Shown piece by piece: positions 1 through 7,142 of a stretch of DNA of 11,666 bases; position 1 is the first letter of the stretch, and the number at the start of each line of letters is the position of its first letter. A program made the position numbers and the translations under genes. The notes under the pieces are model-generated. The model did no database searches. It was not told the origin of the DNA and saw nothing but the letters and a program-made list of their open reading frames with translations. Origin of the DNA: Moraxellaceae bacterium (GTDB lineage: Bacteria; Pseudomonadota; Gammaproteobacteria; Pseudomonadales; Moraxellaceae); contig JAUXNL010000195.1 of assembly GCA_030684415.1 (NCBI GenBank), positions 1-11,666 of the forward strand, given 5' to 3'.

Positions 1-70
1 AAGTGGCGATGAGGGCGGGGCGACGAGAGTTATTGCCGCGTCGTGCCAAGCGCAATGCCGGCGGCTGGTT

Positions 71-76
71 TACAAT
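71..76 (+). promoter_or_regulatory. Possible -10 box for pyrB
   Basis: TACAAT matches the sigma-70 -10 consensus at 5 of 6 positions and would start transcription about 20 nt before the pyrB ATG. No good -35 hexamer lies 16-18 bp upstream, so the call rests on the -10 box alone. No PyrR-type leader or attenuator can be seen in the 103 bases available. Confidence 0.35.
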
Positions 77-103
77 CGCCGCGGTTCACGAAAGGACGGG
101 CCC

Positions 104-1087
104 ATGCACTTCTCCTCCGCGCACGAAGCCAGCCGCCTCCAGCTCAATCAGCAGAGCCGTCTGCGCCATTTTCTGACTACCGAAGGCCTGTCCCGTGAGT
201 TGCTCACGGAAATCCTCGATACCGCCGAAAGCTTTATCGATCCGCAAACCGGCACCATCGGCAACCGTCCGCTGCTGGCCGGGCGCACGGTGATGAATCT
301 CTTCTTCGAGCCCAGCACGCGCACGCGCACCACTTTCGAAGTGGCCGCCAAGCGTCTATCGGCCGACGTGCTCAACATCGACATCTCCAAATCGTCCACC
401 AGCAAGGGCGAAACCCTGCGCGACATGCTGTGGAATCTGGAGGCGATGACGGCTGACATCTTTGTGGTGCGCCACGGTGATTCTGGCGCCGCGCATTTCA
501 TTGCCAGCCAGGTCACACCGGATGTCGCGGTCATCAATGCCGGCGACGGCCGTCATGCGCACCCGACGCAGGCCATGCTCGATATGCTCACCATCCGCCG
601 CCATGCCGGCGCGTTCGAAAATCTATCTGTCGCGATCATTGGCGACATCCGCCACTCGCGCGTGGCGCGCTCGGAAATCCATGCGCTGCAAACGCTGGGC
701 GCCAAGGAAATCCGCGTGATTGCGCCGCGCACCCTGCTGCCGAAAGATTTCAGCCTGCTCGGCGTAAAAGTGTTCGAGCGCATGGAAGAAGGGCTGGCAG
801 ATGTAGATGTAGCGATTGCCCTGCGCATCCAGAACGAGCGGATGGAATCGGCACTGTTGCCCTCGAGTGACGAGTTCTATGCGCTCTATGGTCTTACGCG
901 CGAGAAAATGAAATACGCCAAACCGGGCGCCATCGTCATGCATCCGGGGCCGATCAACCGTGGCGTGGAAATCGAGTCGGAAATTGCCGACGGCGCACAG
1001 TCGGTCATTCTCAAGCAGGTGAATTACGGCATCGCCGTGCGCATGGCCGTGCTCGCGCTGGCCATGCAGGGTCAGCAGCCCGGCTGA
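104..1087 (+). CDS. pyrB: Aspartate carbamoyltransferase catalytic subunit
   Basis: Joins carbamoyl phosphate and L-aspartate to give N-carbamoyl-L-aspartate, the committed step of de novo pyrimidine synthesis, in the cytoplasm. The 327-residue protein has the normal family length. The carbamoyl-phosphate loop STRTR is at residues 71-75 and the mobile lysine loop STSKGET at 98-104. HPTQ is at 153-156 and the C-terminal HPGPINRG at 280-287, so all signature motifs are intact. The start is the first ATG in frame, preceded by AAAGGA at about 91-96. The sequence closely resembles the Pseudomonas-type enzyme, which forms a large complex with the inactive dihydroorotase-like protein encoded next. 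That partnership is inferred from the family. No pyrI regulatory subunit gene is present. Unlike Pseudomonas, where the two genes overlap, here they are 153 bp apart. Confidence 0.97.
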   Translation: MHFSSAHEASRLQLNQQSRLRHFLTTEGLSRELLTEILDTAESFIDPQTGTIGNRPLLAGRTVMNLFFEPSTRTRTTFEVAAKRLSADVLNIDISKSSTSKGETLRDMLWNLEAMTADIFVVRHGDSGAAHFIASQVTPDVAVINAGDGRHAHPTQAMLDMLTIRRHAGAFENLSVAIIGDIRHSRVARSEIHALQTLGAKEIRVIAPRTLLPKDFSLLGVKVFERMEEGLADVDVAIALRIQNERMESALLPSSDEFYALYGLTREKMKYAKPGAIVMHPGPINRGVEIESEIADGAQSVILKQVNYGIAVRMAVLALAMQGQQPG

Positions 1088-1094
1088 CGCCTTG

Positions 1095-1162
1095 CCCTAT
1101 TCACCTTCTCCTTGGTCGGCTGATCGCTGACGGGGAGCTGATGGAGAGGGCCGGGGTAAGGG
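1095..1162. repeat. Decayed REP-like palindrome between pyrB and pyrX
   Basis: The right half, GGAGAGGGCCGGGGTAAGGG at 1143-1162, matches the GC-rich GGAGAGGG..GGGGTGAGGG type of intergenic palindrome scattered through many proteobacterial genomes. The left half (CCCTATTCACCTTCTCC, 1095-1111) is its imperfect reverse complement. The arms have drifted, so this looks like an old copy. Naming it a dispersed repeat rests on memory of such repeats, since no second copy lies in the window. Confidence 0.45.
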
Positions 1163-1194
1163 GCTGCGGTAGCCGAAGCAGCGCCCCGCTTTTT
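1160..1194 (+). terminator. Terminator-like hairpin downstream of pyrB
   Basis: GGGGCTGC (1160-1167) can pair with GCAGCGCCCC (1178-1187), leaving a two-base bulge. TTTTT follows at 1190-1194. The form suits a weak intrinsic terminator or attenuator that would lower expression of pyrX relative to pyrB. It overlaps the end of the REP-like palindrome, so it could be a by-product of that repeat. Confidence 0.35.
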
Positions 1195-1195
1195 C

Positions 1196-1221
1196 TGCCT
1201 TCACCCCGAACGGTGAAGGCA
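1196..1221. promoter_or_regulatory. Perfect 10-bp stem-loop before the pyrX ribosome binding site
   Basis: TGCCTTCACC (1196-1205) and GGTGAAGGCA (1212-1221) are exact reverse complements around a 6-nt loop. The structure ends 8 nt before the AAGGAG ribosome binding site of pyrX (1230-1235). It could protect the mRNA end, tune translation, or be a protein binding site; the sequence does not say which. Confidence 0.5.
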
Positions 1222-1240
1222 TGCATTCCAAGGAGCCACC

Positions 1241-2458
1241 ATGGCTGTTCGCATCGACAATGTCCGCCTCATCAATCCTGCCGCCGGCCATGACGCCGTT
1301 GCCAGTGTCATTCTGGAAAACGGCCGTCTGATGATTGGTGGCGCGGGCGTGGCTGCCGCCGAAGTCATCGATGGCAGCGGTCTCTGGCTGACACCCGCAT
1401 TTGTCGATTTATGCGCGCGTCTGCGCGAGCCCGGCCCGAAAGTGCATGGCGGCGCTGCCAGTGAAACACGTGCGGCGCGTGCCGGCGGCTTCTTGCATCT
1501 GGTTGTGCCACCCGATACGCAGCCAGTACTCGACTCCGGCGCACTGGTCACGCAATTGCGCGAGCGCAGCGACGAAGCCGGCTTTGCCATCGTGCATCCG
1601 GTGGGTGCCATGACCAAAGGCCTGGAGGGAAAAGCATTGTCGAATATGTCGCGGCTGGTGAAAGCCGGCTGCATCGGCGTCGGCAATGCGCGCGCCCCTT
1701 TCGCGAGTGCCGACACCGCGCTGCGCTGCCTTGAATATGCCGCCACGCTCGGACTCACCGTGTTCTTGTCGCCAGAAGAGCCCAGCCTTGCGCGCGGTTG
1801 TGCACACGATGGATTTACGGCGGCACGCCTTGGCTTGCCCGGTATTCCCGATGCCGCTGAAACCGTGGCGCTGGCCACGCAGTTGCTGCTGGTAGAGCAG
1901 ACCGGTGTGACAGCGCATTTTGGCCAGCTCTCCTGCAAGGGCTCCGTGGAACTGATTCGCATCGCCAAGGAAAAAGGTCTGCCCGTGACGGCGGATGTGG
2001 CCATGCATCATTTGCATCTCACCGACATCGCTATCGACGGCTTCAACAGTTTTGCGCATGTGCGGCCGCCGCTGCGCCGCGAAGAAGATCGCGATGCGCT
2101 GCGCGCGGCGGTGAAGAGCGGCGTGATTGACGCCATCTGCTCCGATCACCAGCCGCTCGATGCCAGCGCCAAGCTGGCGCCGTTCCCGTCCACCGAGCCC
2201 GGCATCAGCGCCCTTGAAACCGTGTTGCCGCTTGGCCTGCAACTGGTGCGCGAGGGCGTGCTCAGCGCCGGCGAGCTGGTGCGTGCGCTCGCGCAACGCC
2301 CCGCCGATGTGCTCGGTCTCGACAAGGCGGTCGGCTGGCTGCTGATTGATCCGGAGGCGCGCTGGACCGTAACGGCAGAGACGCTGCTGTCTACCGGCAA
2401 GAACACGCCCTGGCAGGGTCAGGAAATGCAGGGTCGCGTGCGGCGCGTTTTCGCCTGA
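1241..2458 (+). CDS. pyrX: Inactive dihydroorotase-like subunit (PyrC', PyrX)
   Basis: A 405-residue protein with the dihydroorotase fold but without the key zinc ligands. Active enzymes read DLHVHLREPG at the first metal site. Here residues 56-65 read DLCARLREPG, so both histidines are replaced (Cys58, Arg60). Other family stretches remain: SETRAARAGG (74-83), TADVAMHHLHLTD (250-262), SDHQP (301-305) and the FPSTEPGISALE segment (315-326). In Pseudomonas the equivalent PyrC' has no catalytic activity and is needed to assemble aspartate carbamoyltransferase. The same structural role is inferred here, so an active dihydroorotase should be encoded elsewhere. The start is supported by AAGGAG five bases upstream of the ATG. 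The gene probably shares a transcript with pyrB, subject to the hairpins between them. Confidence 0.9.
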   Translation: MAVRIDNVRLINPAAGHDAVASVILENGRLMIGGAGVAAAEVIDGSGLWLTPAFVDLCARLREPGPKVHGGAASETRAARAGGFLHLVVPPDTQPVLDSGALVTQLRERSDEAGFAIVHPVGAMTKGLEGKALSNMSRLVKAGCIGVGNARAPFASADTALRCLEYAATLGLTVFLSPEEPSLARGCAHDGFTAARLGLPGIPDAAETVALATQLLLVEQTGVTAHFGQLSCKGSVELIRIAKEKGLPVTADVAMHHLHLTDIAIDGFNSFAHVRPPLRREEDRDALRAAVKSGVIDAICSDHQPLDASAKLAPFPSTEPGISALETVLPLGLQLVREGVLSAGELVRALAQRPADVLGLDKAVGWLLIDPEARWTVTAETLLSTGKNTPWQGQEMQGRVRRVFA

Positions 2459-2694
2459 GCGGCGAGAGTGCATGCTCGTTCCGTGTGCTTGCAGCGAAAC
2501 ATCCTGTCCTTTTAAAACGACAAATAATTCCGCGCCGTCCTCCACAGCGTAGTCTTGCCTGCGTTAGGATTTGTGTTCGTTGTCCCGGTGCTGCCCGGTT
2601 GCCCAAACGCAAGACAATCCGGGCCGGACACCTCTCCAGAGGCGGCCTGCCGGGACAGCTTTCAGCGGGTGCTTGCAAGAATTTAAAGGATTAA

Positions 2695-3231
2695 ATGCGA
2701 CTCTTTTTTGCCCTCTGGCCATCCCCCGTTGAACAGCAGCAATGGCAACACGCCGTGGCGCCGTTGGTGCAGCCGTTTGGCGGGCTGCCGCAGCGTTCCG
2801 AAAACCTGCACCTGACACTGGCTTTTCTGGGCGAAGTGAGCGGTGATCGCATCAATCAATTGATTGCACTCGGCAATGATTTGCCGCGCGAACCCATTCG
2901 CCTGCGACTCGATCGCATCGAGTGCTGGAAGGCGGCCGGCATTGCCTGTCTGCGGCCGTCCGAAACTCCGCCGGCGCTGGAGCGGCTTGCTCGCCGTCTG
3001 CACGGGAGCCTGGAGGCCGATGGCTTCAAGACGGAGCCGCGCGGTTTCAAGCCGCATATCACCGTGGTGCGCCGCGTCGGCATGTCGTTGCCGGCGTTGC
3101 CGCTGTGGCCAGTGCCGGAATGGCAGGTGCAAAAAATTGCGTTGGTGCGTTCACGTCTGAGCGAGCTGGGCCCCCAGTACGACGTCATGCAGGAGTGGGC
3201 GCTGAGCCCCGTGCCCGTCATCCCGGCCTGA
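2695..3231 (+). CDS. thpR: 2'-5' RNA ligase family protein (RNA 2',3'-cyclic phosphodiesterase)
   Basis: A 178-residue member of the two-histidine phosphoesterase superfamily. Both catalytic HxTx motifs are visible: HLTL at residues 39-42 and HITV at 121-124, each framed by the usual family context (ENLHLTLAFLG, GFKPHITVVRR). Family members hydrolyse 2',3'-cyclic phosphate ends of RNA and can join tRNA halves through a 2'-5' bond in vitro; the physiological role in bacteria is unsettled. Length is normal. AAAGGA (2685-2690) lies four bases before the ATG. The gene stands 236 bp after pyrX and 146 bp before the sigma factor, so it may be transcribed alone, though no clear promoter is visible. 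Confidence 0.9.
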   Translation: MRLFFALWPSPVEQQQWQHAVAPLVQPFGGLPQRSENLHLTLAFLGEVSGDRINQLIALGNDLPREPIRLRLDRIECWKAAGIACLRPSETPPALERLARRLHGSLEADGFKTEPRGFKPHITVVRRVGMSLPALPLWPVPEWQVQKIALVRSRLSELGPQYDVMQEWALSPVPVIPA

Positions 3232-3249
3232 GCGATGGCTGCTGTCTGC

Positions 3250-3275
3250 TGTAACAATCTTTTCTGTTCCGACTC
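3250..3275 (+). promoter_or_regulatory. Possible ECF-type promoter of the sigma/anti-sigma operon
   Basis: TGTAAC (3250-3255) carries the AAC core common in ECF -35 elements, and CGACTC (3270-3275) resembles an ECF -10 element. The spacer is 14 bp, slightly short for this class. ECF sigma factors often transcribe their own operon, which makes the position plausible. The leader would be about 95 nt. Weakly supported. Confidence 0.22.
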
Positions 3276-3365
3276 CAAGGGCTGTCGTGTCCCTGTTCGT
3301 GCCGGCGCTGATGGACTGCCGTGGCGTTGTCCTGTGGCTGGGCGCTCTGCATACTCGCCGCCACC

Positions 3366-3372
3366 AAGGGGG
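3366..3372 (+). promoter_or_regulatory. Ribosome binding site fixing the sigma factor start
   Basis: AAGGGGG sits five bases before ATG 3378. It supports that ATG over an upstream in-frame start at 3321, whose extra residues look non-coding. Confidence 0.6.
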
Positions 3373-3377
3373 ATGGC

Positions 3378-3983
3378 ATGAGCGAAACCGAACTGTTGGC
3401 GCGACTGTGTCGCCGCGAACCGGCGGCATGTGCGGCATGGGTGCGTGAGCACCATGGCCGGCTTGTCGTCATCGCGCGCAGCATTGTCGGCGATGCGCAG
3501 GCAGAAGAGGTGGTTCAAGAGTCGTGGATTGCCGCCTTCCGTGCACTGCCGCAGTTCGAGGGCCGCTCGCAACTGAAAACCTGGCTCACGCGCATTGTCA
3601 TCAACGCAGCGCGAGGTCGTCTGCGCGTGCAGAAGCGTCTGCCCATGGTCAGTCTCGACGAAGAGACCGACGACAACCTGCCCTTGTCTGAGCGCTTTCG
3701 CGCCGACGGACACTGGGCGACGCCGCTGGCCTCCTGGGTGGCGGAGTCGCCGGAAGACATGCTGTCGCGCGCGCAGCTCGCCGACTGCCTGCGCTACTAC
3801 CTCGGCGAGTTGCCGCCGGCACAGCAGTCGGCCTTGCTGCTGCGCGACGAGTCGGGCCTGGGCTTTGCCGAGATTGCGGCGTCGTTGGGTACGACCGAGG
3901 GCAATGTGCGCGTGCTCATCCATCGCGCGCGATTGAAGCTGATGGCCGTCATGAACCGGTTCGAGGAGGAGGGCGAATGCTGA
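3378..3983 (+). CDS. ECF RNA polymerase sigma factor
   Basis: A 201-residue group 4 (extracytoplasmic function) sigma factor that would direct RNA polymerase to a small stress regulon. Sigma region 2 spans roughly residues 24-88, including QAEEVVQESWIAAFRALPQF and the FEGRSQLKTWLTRIVIN stretch. Region 4 spans roughly 131-188 with the helix-turn-helix GFAEIAASLGTTEGNVRVLI (162-181). Between them is a linker of about 40 residues containing a GHW..P...W signature seen in some ECF groups. I chose the ATG at 3378 because AAGGGGG stands five bases upstream. The gene overlaps the anti-sigma gene by 7 bp, so the two are almost certainly translated together. The target regulon and signal cannot be told from the sequence. 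Confidence 0.92.
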   Translation: MSETELLARLCRREPAACAAWVREHHGRLVVIARSIVGDAQAEEVVQESWIAAFRALPQFEGRSQLKTWLTRIVINAARGRLRVQKRLPMVSLDEETDDNLPLSERFRADGHWATPLASWVAESPEDMLSRAQLADCLRYYLGELPPAQQSALLLRDESGLGFAEIAASLGTTEGNVRVLIHRARLKLMAVMNRFEEEGEC

Positions 3984-4201
3984 TGTGCCGCGATGTCCTT
4001 GCCATGGGCTCGGACTACATTGACGACGCGCTGACGCCGCGCGAGCGCCGCTCGCTGCGGCTGCACCTGCTCATGTGCCGCCATTGCCGGCGCTACGTCC
4101 GCTCGCTGCGGCTGGTGGCCGCCACCGCCGGGCAACTACCCCTGCCGGCGCCGGAGGCACGGGTGCTGGAAATCCTGTCGGTCATCCCACCGACTGAGTG
4201 A
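3977..4201 (+). CDS. Soluble zinc-finger (ZAS-type) anti-sigma factor
   Basis: A 74-residue protein with a zf-HC2/ZAS signature: Cys4, then His30-x3-Cys34-x2-Cys37. In this family the residues bind zinc, and the domain holds the cognate ECF sigma factor inactive; some members release it when the cysteines are oxidised. No membrane segment or periplasmic domain follows, only a short tail with the proline-rich stretch PLPAPEARV. This fits a minimal cytoplasmic anti-sigma factor. GAGGAGG lies just upstream of the ATG, inside the end of the sigma gene, and the reading frames overlap by 7 bp. Redox sensing is inferred from the CxxC motif and is not proven. Confidence 0.8.
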   Translation: MLMCRDVLAMGSDYIDDALTPRERRSLRLHLLMCRHCRRYVRSLRLVAATAGQLPLPAPEARVLEILSVIPPTE

Positions 4202-4213
4202 CAAACCTGTCAC
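4198..4213. promoter_or_regulatory. Perfect palindrome, putative operator of the hybrid kinase gene
   Basis: GTGACA-AACC-TGTCAC has two exact 6-bp arms and a 4-bp spacer. It starts within the anti-sigma stop codon and reaches into the expected -35 region of the kinase promoter (-10 box at 4235-4240). A repressor bound here would block polymerase; an activator is also possible. The cognate regulator is unknown. Confidence 0.4.
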
Positions 4214-4231
4214 GGCTCCAGTCTGTGCACT

Positions 4232-4240
4232 TGCTATAGT
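4232..4240 (+). promoter_or_regulatory. Extended -10 promoter of the hybrid kinase gene
   Basis: TGCTATAGT contains the extended -10 pattern TGn followed by TATAGT, which matches TATAAT at 5 of 6 positions. No good -35 hexamer is present, as is usual for extended -10 promoters. Transcription would start near 4247, giving a leader of about 25 nt. Confidence 0.55.
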
Positions 4241-4271
4241 TCGGAAATTCATTTTCTGGACGTCGCCTTGC

Positions 4272-6896
4272 ATGGATCGTGATCTTTCCCTGCTGCGCTG
4301 GCCGATGCGCACCCTCCTGCTGATGCTGGCCTATGCCGTTACGGCGATGCTGGCCTATCTGATCGCCGATCCGGCGGTGTATGCCACGGCGGTATTCCCG
4401 CCGTCGGGCATTGCGCTGGCGGCGGTGCTGGTCTGGGGCTGGCGCAGCAGTGCCGGCATCTTTCTCGGCTCCCTCCTGCTCAACATGCTGCATGGCGGCG
4501 AATGGTGGCTCATCGAGTGGAGCCGACTGCCCTTGGCCATGGGCATTGCCGGCGGCGCCACCTTGCAGGCCCTGGTGGCGGGCCAGCTCTGCCGCCGCTA
4601 TGCCGCCTTGCCCGCAGAGGGCGGTGGCCACGAATGGCATGAGCTGCGCCTGATTCTGCTTGGTGGCCCGGTGGCCTGTCTCATCTCAGCCAGCATTGCC
4701 AATACCTTGCTGGTGTTGAACGGTGCGCAGACGCCCGATGAAACACTGTTCAACTTCTGGACCTGGTGGGTGGGCGACAGCATCGGCGTGGTGATTTTTG
4801 CGCCGCTGACCTTGCTGGTCTTGCGGCCGAGCGCCTATGCGCAGGGCCGACGCTGGGCTTTGCTGGCCGCGCCAGTGCTGGTGTTGGCGGTGGTCTTGCT
4901 GGTGTTCTACCAGGTGACACGGCATGAGCAGGAGCGCATGGAGAGTGCGTTCCGCGACCAGGCCCGGGCAACCGCCGAGCGTCTGGCCTCGCGCGTCGAT
5001 GTACATGCCGAGGTGCTGTATTCGCTGCGCCGCCTCTGGGAAAGCTCGGACCACGTTAACCCGAAAGAATTCGCGCGCTTTGTGTCGGGGATTGTCGAGC
5101 GTTATCCGGGCATCCGCCTGCTCGCGTGGGCACCGAAAGACGGCCAGCAATTGCCGGTGCGTTATGTTGCGCCAGCCGATGTGGCGCTCTCGCTCGCCGG
5201 ACACGACATCAACGTGATGCCGGCATTGGTAGATGCATCAGCGCGCGCCACCGCGACAGGCCTGCTGGTGGCTACGGCGCCACCGCGTTCGGCCACGACG
5301 CGAACCCTCTGGGACGATGCGCTGGTGCTGCTCTTGCCGATATATCGCGTGCAGGCCGCGGACCTGAAGCCGGAGACAAGGGTCGGGCAGTTACAGGGGC
5401 AGGTGCTGGGGGTATTCGATCTGGCGGAAATGAGCATGGCCGCGACCCTGCCCTCGGATGACGGCGCCTTGCTGCTGCGTATTGATGAAGTGAGCAATGG
5501 CCAGTCGCGTCTGCTGTTTGCCGCCAGCGGTGCGGCCGAGTTGAATCCGCTGCAATGGCAGACCACTTTTCCGGTGGGCGGCCGCGAGTGGCGTGTCACG
5601 ATTCTCAGCCCGGAAGGCTATCAGCCCAGTCATCGCTCATTGCAACCGTCCTTGGTGTTGGGCGCCGGCCTGCTGCTGGTCGGCTTGCTGCAGGCGCTGC
5701 TGCTGACCATGAGCCGCACCCATGCGCTGCAATTGCGCGCCGTGGCGGCGGAGCAGGCGGCGGCCACCAAGAGCAGCTTTCTCGCCACCATGAGTCATGA
5801 AATCCGGACGCCCATGAATGGCGTCATCGGCATGACGCAGTTGCTGTCGGATACGCGTCTCGATGCCGAGCAGCAGCATTTTGTCAGCACCATCCGTCAG
5901 TCTTGCGAAGCCTTGCTGCGCATCATCAACGACATTCTCGATCAGGCCAAAATCGAAGCTGGCAAACTGGAAGTGGAGTCAGTGGCTTTCCGTCTGCCCA
6001 GTCTGCTGGATGAGTGTGTGTCGTTGTTCATGCCGCTGTCTGCCGAAACGGGCGTGCGCTTGCGTGTAGAGGCGGCACCGGATTTACCCGAAGAAGTGAT
6101 GGGCGATCCTGTGCGTATCCGGCAGATATTGATCAACCTGTTGTCGAACGCCTTCAAGTTCACGCGTGAAGGCGAAATCTTGCTGCGCGTGCGTGTGGCG
6201 GCGGTTGACGATGAAGCAACACTGGTGCAGTTCGACGTGCAGGACACCGGTATCGGTATTGACGAAGAACAGCGCGGACGATTGTTCGAGGCCTTCTCGC
6301 AGGGCGACTCCTCAGTGACACGAAAATACGGTGGCACCGGGCTGGGTCTGTCCATTTGCCGGCAACTGGTCGGGCTGATGCAGGGCCATATCGGCGTGGC
6401 CAGCGAGCCGGGTATCGGCTCTGTGTTCTGGTTCCGTCTGCCGTTGCGGCGCGCTGCCGTTGAGCCAACGCTACCACCGGGCTTCATGGCCTTGCCGATT
6501 GGCAACCTGCAACAACTGCGCGTGCTGGTGGCCGAAGACAATGCCGTCAACCAGCAGGTCATCACCGGTTTGTTGCGCAAGCACGGCATTACGCCGGTGC
6601 TGGTCGAAGATGGCGAACAGGCGCTGGCACGCATGACCAGCGGCGATGCTTTTGATCTGGTGCTCATGGATTGCGAAATGCCGAACATGGACGGCTATAC
6701 CGCCACACAACGCATTCGCGAGTGGGAGCAGGCGGGAGGCTACGCTCCCGTGTTCATTTGCGGTGTGAGCGCGCATGTGATGACGGAGTTTCGCGAGCGT
6801 GCGCTCGAGTCCGGCATGAACGACTTCATTCCCAAGCCGCTGCGGCGAGCAGAGCTGTTGCGCGTGCTGATGCAGCAGGTGGGCACGCTGCGTTGA
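4272..6896 (+). CDS. MASE1-CHASE hybrid sensor histidine kinase with receiver domain
   Basis: An 874-residue inner-membrane sensor. Residues 1-213 hold a run of hydrophobic helices of MASE1 type. A periplasmic CHASE-like domain follows (about 215-450, with AERLASRVDVHAEVLYSLRRL near 235-255), then another membrane helix (about 459-480). The cytoplasmic part has HisKA with His509 in FLATMSHEIRTPMNG. The HATPase domain has the N-box INLLSNAFKF (621-630), DTGIGI (658-663) and GGTGLGL (687-693). The C-terminal receiver (about 749-868) has Asp756, phosphoacceptor Asp800 in LVLMD, and Lys855. All catalytic residues are intact. There is no HPt domain, so phosphate must pass to a separate HPt protein. 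Ligand and output are unknown. The ribosome binding site is weak, but ATG 4272 gives a sensible N-terminus. It lies 70 bp after the anti-sigma gene with its own promoter. Confidence 0.93.
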   Translation: MDRDLSLLRWPMRTLLLMLAYAVTAMLAYLIADPAVYATAVFPPSGIALAAVLVWGWRSSAGIFLGSLLLNMLHGGEWWLIEWSRLPLAMGIAGGATLQALVAGQLCRRYAALPAEGGGHEWHELRLILLGGPVACLISASIANTLLVLNGAQTPDETLFNFWTWWVGDSIGVVIFAPLTLLVLRPSAYAQGRRWALLAAPVLVLAVVLLVFYQVTRHEQERMESAFRDQARATAERLASRVDVHAEVLYSLRRLWESSDHVNPKEFARFVSGIVERYPGIRLLAWAPKDGQQLPVRYVAPADVALSLAGHDINVMPALVDASARATATGLLVATAPPRSATTRTLWDDALVLLLPIYRVQAADLKPETRVGQLQGQVLGVFDLAEMSMAATLPSDDGALLLRIDEVSNGQSRLLFAASGAAELNPLQWQTTFPVGGREWRVTILSPEGYQPSHRSLQPSLVLGAGLLLVGLLQALLLTMSRTHALQLRAVAAEQAAATKSSFLATMSHEIRTPMNGVIGMTQLLSDTRLDAEQQHFVSTIRQSCEALLRIINDILDQAKIEAGKLEVESVAFRLPSLLDECVSLFMPLSAETGVRLRVEAAPDLPEEVMGDPVRIRQILINLLSNAFKFTREGEILLRVRVAAVDDEATLVQFDVQDTGIGIDEEQRGRLFEAFSQGDSSVTRKYGGTGLGLSICRQLVGLMQGHIGVASEPGIGSVFWFRLPLRRAAVEPTLPPGFMALPIGNLQQLRVLVAEDNAVNQQVITGLLRKHGITPVLVEDGEQALARMTSGDAFDLVLMDCEMPNMDGYTATQRIREWEQAGGYAPVFICGVSAHVMTEFRERALESGMNDFIPKPLRRAELLRVLMQQVGTLR

Positions 6897-6918
6897 TGAC
6901 TGTTTCACTGAGTCTGCG

Positions 6919-6964
6919 CCTCAAAAGTAAAAAGACTCCTTCGGGGGTCTTTTTACTTTTGAGG
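6919..6964. terminator. Strong bidirectional terminator with TTCG tetraloop
   Basis: A 21-bp stem: an 18-bp perfect outer part (6919-6936 with 6947-6964), then a T-G wobble and two C-G pairs closing a TTCG loop (6940-6943). The core GACTCC-TTCG-GGGGTC is followed by TTTTT and then ACTTTT, with mirror-image A-runs upstream, so it works as an intrinsic terminator on both strands. It lies 22 bp after the kinase stop and serves the convergent glycosyltransferase gene, which ends at 7143. The 178 bp between it and that gene hold nothing I recognise. Confidence 0.9.
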
Positions 6965-7142
6965 GTGATAATTTTCGCAGTTTGATTGATGAAATGGCGT
7001 CTGATGCGGCTGATAGGATGCAGGTGCAGAATGAACAGAGAAATTAATCAGGCTCACATGATGGAAGAAGTTGTTTCCAACTCTTCGCGGTGTGCACTGG
7101 ACATGTCTAGCGGCTGCCGTCGGGAGAGTGATCTGCCGTTGC

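Noticed and set aside
1..103. Tail of an upstream gene such as pyrR or ruvX reading into pyrB
   Set aside because: The open frames in these bases translate to sequence without resemblance to those families.
1409..2545. A 378-codon minus-strand open frame opposite pyrX
   Set aside because: Antisense shadow of a gene whose plus-strand product aligns with a known family throughout.
2856..3923. A 355-codon minus-strand open frame across thpR and the sigma factor
   Set aside because: It spans two well-supported plus-strand genes and has shadow-type composition.
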